A stretch of 64,000 nt of DNA from contig CACWNW010000001.1 in the NCBI GenBank assembly GCA_902762305.1, positions 1 through 64,000 on the forward strand. Reading direction: 5' to 3'. The translations under genes and the position numbers were made by a program. Below are positions 63,723-64,000 of the stretch, one piece after another. Below the pieces are notes generated by a model. It was not told the origin of the DNA. It saw only the letters and a list, made by a program, of their open reading frames with translations, and ran no database searches. The first letter of the stretch is position 1, and every line of letters starts with the position of its first letter. This DNA is from Fibrobacter succinogenes. GTDB lineage: Bacteria; Fibrobacterota; Fibrobacteria; Fibrobacterales; Fibrobacteraceae.

Positions 63723-64000
63723 CCAAATATACGTGCGTACAGCCCGGGCGCAAATTTCTCGATATAGCCCATCGCGAGGATAAAGACAATCACCGCGGGC
63801 AATATCCACTTGAAATAGAAGCAGAGGACGGGATTCGTCGGGAAATGGATTCCCTTGCCGAAATTCGCCTCGGTGAGAAAGTTCTTCTGGTTCCAACCGA
63901 ATCTGTGGTTACAGAAAAGCACAAACACGAGTGCACCCAGCGGCAACAACGTATTGGACACGAGGAAATCTTCCAAGTCGAGCACGCAACTGCCTGCACC
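63719..64000 (-). CDS. Sodium-dependent transporter (NSS family), C-terminal part
   Basis: The reading frame is open to the right edge, so only the last 93 residues are visible. They contain CVLDLEDFLVSNTLLPLGALVFVLF and YFKWILPAVIVFILAMGYIEKF, matching the last two helices of the neurotransmitter:sodium symporter family, in which the VSN-x-L-L-P-L-G motif is common. The substrate (an amino acid or other small solute) cannot be told from this end. Convergent with topB. Confidence 0.75.
   Translation of the reverse strand, partial: GAGSCVLDLEDFLVSNTLLPLGALVFVLFCNHRFGWNQKNFLTEANFGKGIHFPTNPVLCFYFKWILPAVIVFILAMGYIEKFAPGLYARIFG

Overview
The window looks like a chromosomal segment of a Fibrobacter (phylum Fibrobacterota, gut or rumen type). 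Three things point there: a FISUMP-type protein (Fibrobacter succinogenes major paralogous domain, about 40.0-40.6 kb), a TIGR02147-type regulator (a family expanded in Fibrobacter), and a set of secreted pectin-degrading enzymes. The fumarate reductase/succinate dehydrogenase operon fits succinate fermentation. Most genes are GC-rich with G/C-ending codons. The block at about 21.7-27.4 kb is visibly more AT-rich.

Layout. 0-7.3 kb is housekeeping and envelope: the proC end, a sigma-54 activator, a FecCD-type uptake ABC pair, carboxynorspermidine decarboxylase, tsaE, an outer-membrane-type protein and mntP. 7.35-14.1 kb is a one-strand zinc-acquisition locus: Zur-like repressor, ZnuA, ZnuC, ZnuB, two small Cys/His-rich membrane proteins, a Cys-Cys secreted protein, a His-rich lipoprotein and a ZnuD-like TonB-dependent receptor. 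It starts at a promoter that overlaps a terminator and a Zur-like palindrome. 14.1-14.8 kb is noncoding and repeat-rich. 14.8-21.6 kb (minus strand) holds frdB/frdA/frdC, ndk, a parvulin-type lipoprotein and a small membrane protein.

21.8-27.4 kb holds three secreted proteins. The large one has two calcium-binding blocks around a Ser/Thr-rich segment that resembles the pore-forming part of anthrax-PA-like binary toxin B components. Next to it is a papain-type peptidase. This is the best candidate for an undescribed system here. 27.5-33.3 kb is a tamB-tamA-like pair. 33.4-35.0 kb holds an orphan ABC ATPase and a helical-repeat protein. 35.2-39.9 kb is a glycyl radical enzyme module (activase, enzyme, HAD phosphatase) of unknown substrate. 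glyA (40.9-42.1 kb) is broken by a deletion that removes the PLP lysine segment.

42.2-53.8 kb (minus strand) is a pectin/rhamnogalacturonan cluster: two PL11 lyases, two CE12 acetylesterases, a TIGR02147 regulator and a PL1-like lipoprotein that seems to lack the usual catalytic arginine. 54.0-64.0 kb holds a YihY-type membrane protein, a compact UvrA paralogue, two small secreted proteins, diaminopimelate dehydrogenase, topoisomerase III and the end of a sodium-dependent transporter. Short palindromic repeats recur between genes, and two copies are translated inside the uvrA-like gene and topB. No rRNA, tRNA, CRISPR array or insertion sequence was recognised.
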